Source: Oceaniferula flava
GTDB taxonomy: Bacteria > Verrucomicrobiota > Verrucomicrobiia > Verrucomicrobiales > Akkermansiaceae
Direction: 5' to 3'
Assembly: GCF_016811075.1 (NCBI RefSeq)
Contig: NZ_JAFBGL010000011.1
Coordinates: forward strand, 1 to 64,000
DNA length: 64,000 nucleotides
Every line of letters starts with the position of its first letter. Positions within the stretch are counted from its first letter, which is position 1. Below, piece by piece: positions 60,809 to 64,000 of this stretch. A model generated the notes under the pieces. The model searched no databases. It saw nothing but the letters and a program-made list of their open reading frames with translations, and had not been told where the DNA came from. Made by a program: the position numbers and the translations under genes.

Positions 60809-61282
60809 AATAAGAGTCTGTTAGGAAATGCTTCGGGCAGCGTGCCGTCAAGTGCACGAGCCACCCACAGCATTCGGCCATAAAGCCACTACTGTCAAGG
60901 AGCATCGGGTGAACAAAGAGGGAAATCCCAAAGCGTTAGGAAATCTAACATAAACACTTGAAGTAGGTCTATCACAACGCTCCACGCACATTCCAAAAGG
61001 CCATCCCTGAGTCGTCTTGCGGCTGCCGTTCGCGCCCTCACCATTTCAACAGTATCTGCTCTTTCCCTGCCTTAGCTTAAGGCTCGAAAAAGAAGACCAG
61101 CCGACGATACACCTCCAGCAATCTCAGCGCGTCTCTCGGTCCGCTGTTCAGGCCGCCCAATTTTGCCCAGTTCATAGCACTCAGCCCCCCATTTTAGCGA
61201 CTTTTCACGGCTACGCCATAGCCTCGCACTAATGACCATGCAAATGCTTGTCATTTCCACGCTCATCCACTATCAGTCCCAA
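60809..61282. other. Non-coding gap between uspA and lpxC genes
   Basis: Nothing gene-like is supported. A short perfect stem GTTAG-GAAAT-CTAAC lies at 60934-60948. Promoters for the leftward UspA gene and the rightward lpxC operon should lie here, but I see no strong -35/-10 pair. Confidence 0.4.
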
Positions 61283-62596
61283 ATGTCCGCCGAAATGGAA
61301 CACACAGTCGCCTCCGCCGCCACGCTGGAGGGAACCTCCCTGCACACTGGGGAAAAAGTCAGCCTCACCGTGAAACCTGCACCTGCAGGGCACGGGTTCA
61401 AATTTCGCCGCGTCGATCTGGACGACCAACCGTTCATCGATGCCGATGTCGATAAGGTGCAGACCGTCGAACGCGCGACCACCCTGGCCGAGGGATCTGT
61501 GAAGGTGCACACTGTCGAACACATCCTCTCCGCGCTCTGCGGCATGGGCGTCGACAATGCCATCATCGAAATGGACGCCAACGAGCCACCCATCGGCGAC
61601 GGCTCATCAGCTCCCTACGTCGAGCTGATCAAGCAAGCCGGCATCGAGCAGCAGGACAAGCCGCGCAAAGTTTACGAAATCCGCGAGCCGATTCACATGG
61701 AAACTGGCAATGGCTCACTGATCACCATCGTGCCGGACAAAAAGTTCCGTGTCTCAGTAACCAACGTCGGTCCCGACGGCCGATTCACCCAGTATTTCTC
61801 CAGCGAAGTCACTCCTGAACTCTACGAAAAGGAAATCGCTCCCGCTCGCACCTTCGTGTATTACGAAGACGTCAAGCCTCTGCTCGACAAAGGCTTAATC
61901 AAAGGTGGCAGCCTGGAAAATGCCGTGGTTGTCCGCGGCGAGGAAGTCATGAGCAAGGAGCCGATGCGATACAACAATGAGTTTGCCCGTCACAAGGCAC
62001 TCGATGTCATCGGCGATCTCATGCTCAGCGGCAAGCGGATCATGGGACACGTCATCTGTGTCAAACCCGGCCACGGCCCGAACACCAAGATGGCATCCAC
62101 CCTCAAGAACGAATACATGCGCATGCGCACCATGGTGCCACCCGTCACCATCCCAGAAGGTGAAGCCGTGCTCGATGTCAATGAGGTGATGAAGATCCTG
62201 CCTCACCGTTACCCCTTCCTGATGGTCGATCGCGTGGTCGATTTCGAAGGTGACAACAAGTGCACCGGCGTGAAAAACGTCACCATCAACGAACCCTTCT
62301 TCCAAGGTCACTTCCCAGGCCACCCGGTGATGCCCGGCGTGCTGCAGGTAGAGGCCATGGCCCAGGTCGCCTCCATCCTGATGCTGCGCAAACCTGAGAA
62401 CCAAGGGAAAATTGGTTACTTCATGAGCGTCGACAAGGTCAAGTGGCGCAAGCCGGTCCTCCCCGGCGACACCCTCTTCATCGAGGCTGAAATCCTCAAG
62501 ATCCGCCGCAGCATCGGCTCCGCCATCTGCCGCTGTATCGTCAATGGCGAGGTGGTTTCCTCCGGTGAACTCAAGTTCGCCCTGATCGATTCCTAA
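61283..62596 (+). CDS. lpxC/fabZ: Bifunctional LpxC-FabZ (lipid A deacetylase plus hydroxyacyl-ACP dehydratase)
   Basis: I start at the ATG at 61283 (437 residues); the ATG at 61232 would add 17 residues unlike the family start. The first 290 residues are LpxC: zinc ligands H80 (KVHTVEHILSAL), H237 and D241 (ARHKALDVIGDL), and catalytic H264 (KPGHGPNTKMA). Residues 296-437 are FabZ, with LPHRYPFLMVDRV, then catalytic H343 (QGHFPGHP) and E357 (LQVEAMAQ). LpxC commits UDP-acyl-GlcNAc to lipid A and FabZ dehydrates acyl-ACPs. The fusion is known in Bacteroidetes and relatives. It precedes lpxA by 27 bases. Confidence 0.95.
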   Translation: MSAEMEHTVASAATLEGTSLHTGEKVSLTVKPAPAGHGFKFRRVDLDDQPFIDADVDKVQTVERATTLAEGSVKVHTVEHILSALCGMGVDNAIIEMDANEPPIGDGSSAPYVELIKQAGIEQQDKPRKVYEIREPIHMETGNGSLITIVPDKKFRVSVTNVGPDGRFTQYFSSEVTPELYEKEIAPARTFVYYEDVKPLLDKGLIKGGSLENAVVVRGEEVMSKEPMRYNNEFARHKALDVIGDLMLSGKRIMGHVICVKPGHGPNTKMASTLKNEYMRMRTMVPPVTIPEGEAVLDVNEVMKILPHRYPFLMVDRVVDFEGDNKCTGVKNVTINEPFFQGHFPGHPVMPGVLQVEAMAQVASILMLRKPENQGKIGYFMSVDKVKWRKPVLPGDTLFIEAEILKIRRSIGSAICRCIVNGEVVSSGELKFALIDS

Positions 62597-62623
62597 TCCT
62601 GCGGCTCCCCGATTCCCAAGAGC

Positions 62624-63397
62624 ATGATTCACTCAACTGCCATTATCGACCCCGCCGCGGAAATTGCCGACGGCGTGGAGGTGGGCGCCTACTGCGTGGT
62701 GGGTGCGAATGTCTCCATCGGCAAAGGCAGCGTGCTGAAATCGCACGTGGTCATCGAGGGCCACACCAGCATCGGTGAGAACAACATCTTCTTCCCCTTC
62801 TCGGCGATCGGTCAGATCACCCAGGACCTGAAATATGTCGGAGAACCCACCGCCCTGCACATCGGCGATCACAATACCTTCCGCGAGAACACCACGATTC
62901 ACCGTGGCACGACCGAGGAGGTTCCCACCACGATTGGGAGCCACAACCTGTTTCTCTCATACTCCCACGTGGCGCATGACTGCCAGGTGGGCAACCACTG
63001 CATCCTCTCCAACAATGGGACCCTCGGGGGGCACTGCACCGTCGGTGATCACGCGATTATTTCCGGACTCTCCGGCGCCCACCAGTTCTGCCACATCGGC
63101 GAGCACGCCCTAGTCGGCGGCTGCACCAAGATCGTGCAGGACGTGCCACCCTACATGATTGTCGATGGCAACCCGGCCGCCGTGCGCAGCCCCAACCTCG
63201 TGGGACTTCAGCGCCGTGGCTTCAGCGAGGAAGCCCGCCGCTCGATCAAGAACGCCTACCGCAAGCTCTTCCTCAGTAAGAAATACAGCCTCACCTCCTT
63301 GATCGACGAACTCGAAGGCACCGAGACGGCCCAGGAAACTCACGTCAAGCGACTGATTGAGTTCATCCGCCAGAGTGAACGCGGAGTCATCCGTTAG
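62624..63397 (+). CDS. lpxA: LpxA, UDP-N-acetylglucosamine acyltransferase
   Basis: A 257-residue left-handed beta-helix protein of normal LpxA length. Hexapeptide repeats run through the first 185 residues (IGKGSVLKSHVVIEG, IGENNIFFPFSAIGQ). The catalytic histidine is H118 in SYSHVAHDCQVGNHC, with H115 beside it. SGLSGAHQFCHIGEHALVGG is a further LpxA motif, and the C-terminal helical domain begins near GLQRRGFS. It performs the first step of lipid A synthesis, next to LpxC-FabZ in the same operon. Confidence 0.95.
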   Translation: MIHSTAIIDPAAEIADGVEVGAYCVVGANVSIGKGSVLKSHVVIEGHTSIGENNIFFPFSAIGQITQDLKYVGEPTALHIGDHNTFRENTTIHRGTTEEVPTTIGSHNLFLSYSHVAHDCQVGNHCILSNNGTLGGHCTVGDHAIISGLSGAHQFCHIGEHALVGGCTKIVQDVPPYMIVDGNPAAVRSPNLVGLQRRGFSEEARRSIKNAYRKLFLSKKYSLTSLIDELEGTETAQETHVKRLIEFIRQSERGVIR

Positions 63398-63429
63398 GCC
63401 GTTAGACAATTCACGTTTTCATCGACGTG

Positions 63430-63464
63430 ACAATCATCGACAATCATCGACAATCATCGACAAT
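63430..63464. repeat. 10-bp tandem repeat, three and a half copies
   Basis: Three perfect tandem copies of ACAATCATCG followed by half a copy, 33 bases after the lpxA stop. Copies of GTTAGACAA(T/C) flank it nearby, at about 63402 and 63510. It lies in an A+T-rich non-coding stretch. Confidence 0.85.
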
Positions 63465-63668
63465 ACTCGTCAGCTACGGAGCACGTAGTTAGGCCCGCTA
63501 AGCACAGGTCGTTAGACAACATCCAAGCTCGGATGATATTTTAAATATGCTATCATAGCTAAGCTATTAAACAGCAATTCATTCGGTTTAGTATATACAT
63601 GTTATACACTAACATTATTTTTTTTATAGATTGCCCTGACATTAGATTCTATCCATAATAACATCGTT

Positions 63669-64000
63669 ATGAAATCTACTCTATTCCCCGTGTTGACAGC
63701 GCTTGCGCTTTCCTCCGCCGCTCATGCCGGCTCCGATTACTCCGCTAAAGCTATCCCTACAGCAGCCGCTCCTTCTTGCCTTTGGACATGGTTTGCCGGT
63801 GGTTCTGCTGGTTACCTTTCAGGTGATTGGGACGAAGATATTTACACCATGCATGTAGGCGCTGAGCTGACATGTGCAGGAAGCAATGCTTCGCATGCGG
63901 TTTACCTTGAAGTAGGCTACACCGAGAAACAAGATAACCTGAACTATGGTTATCAATACCAGAGCATTAATGCCATTGCTGCTCCTATGTTAGAAATCGA
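63669..64000 (+). CDS. Exported protein, possibly outer-membrane beta-barrel (partial)
   Basis: An ATG at 63669 opens a frame that stays open to the window edge (110 codons). The first 20 residues, MKSTLFPVLTALALSSAAHA, are a clear signal peptide. The mature part alternates aromatic and polar residues (WTWFAGGSAGYLSGDW, YTMHVGAELTCAG, AVYLEVGYTEKQDN), as in small outer-membrane barrels. Codon use is more A+T-rich (many TCT, GCT, GGT) than in neighbouring genes, which can mark high expression or recent origin. A T8 run lies about 50 bases upstream. Confidence 0.8.
   Translation, partial: MKSTLFPVLTALALSSAAHAGSDYSAKAIPTAAAPSCLWTWFAGGSAGYLSGDWDEDIYTMHVGAELTCAGSNASHAVYLEVGYTEKQDNLNYGYQYQSINAIAAPMLEI

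Noticed and set aside
1-64000. CRISPR arrays, prophage, insertion sequences, tRNA and rRNA genes
   Set aside because: No spaced direct repeats, transposase or integrase motifs, or conserved RNA signatures were found by eye. The only tandem repeat (63430-63464) is too short and unspaced for CRISPR.

Overview
The window looks like chromosomal DNA of a member of the Verrucomicrobiota, probably a free-living polysaccharide degrader related to Rubritalea, Haloferula or Persicirhabdus. The signs are four secreted proteins with a C-terminal PEP-CTERM sorting tag ending in LRRRK or LRRKK, a very large prepilin-like protein of the Verru_Chthon cassette A type, a fused LpxC-FabZ protein, two ECF sigma factor/FecR pairs, three sulfatases and many large secreted glycan enzymes. 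G+C looks to be in the high fifties per cent by eye. I found no tRNA, rRNA, CRISPR array, phage or insertion sequence.

Layout. 1-4.7 kb: a suf iron-sulfur operon read leftwards (Fur-type regulator, SufC, start of SufB), a membrane protein, a C39-like secreted protease and MiaB. 4.9-13.2 kb: a rightward block with the cassette A-like protein, an unknown exported protein, an ECF sigma factor, its FecR-type anti-sigma factor and two PEP-CTERM proteins, closed by a clear intrinsic terminator. 13.2-25 kb: NlpC/P60 lipoprotein, sulfatase, ligand-gated K+ channel, GH2 enzyme, YHYH pair, class D beta-lactamase overlapping a K+ channel gene, a small membrane protein flanked by two REPIN-like repeats, and a secreted FAD oxidoreductase. 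25-37.5 kb: ParC-type topoisomerase subunit, sulfatase, TrpS, a three-gene unit of unknown function (DUF3592, arrestin-like, P-loop), a CpxA/CpxR-like two-component pair, a structured non-coding region, and an alkyltransferase/lipoprotein pair.

38-54.7 kb is a glycan-use region: GH9-like enzyme, sodium/solute symporter and FAD oxidoreductase in one operon, then leftward genes for an SGNH/alpha-beta hydrolase fusion (broken by a frameshift in an A9 tract), a GH43 enzyme, a PEP-CTERM protein, a sulfatase and a XylR-like (sugar-binding plus AraC) regulator. A shared near-palindromic motif, TGAYAAATTAGACAA, lies upstream of four of these units and is the best candidate for that regulator's operator. 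55-58 kb holds a second PEP-CTERM/ECF/FecR locus in which the FecR protein is fused to a LamG domain. 58-63.4 kb is mostly housekeeping: RsuA-type pseudouridine synthase, DUF445, universal stress protein, LpxC-FabZ and LpxA. The window ends in an A+T-rich stretch with a 10-bp tandem repeat and the start of an exported protein gene.

All assignments come from reading motifs, gene order and base pairing by hand. No database search was run.
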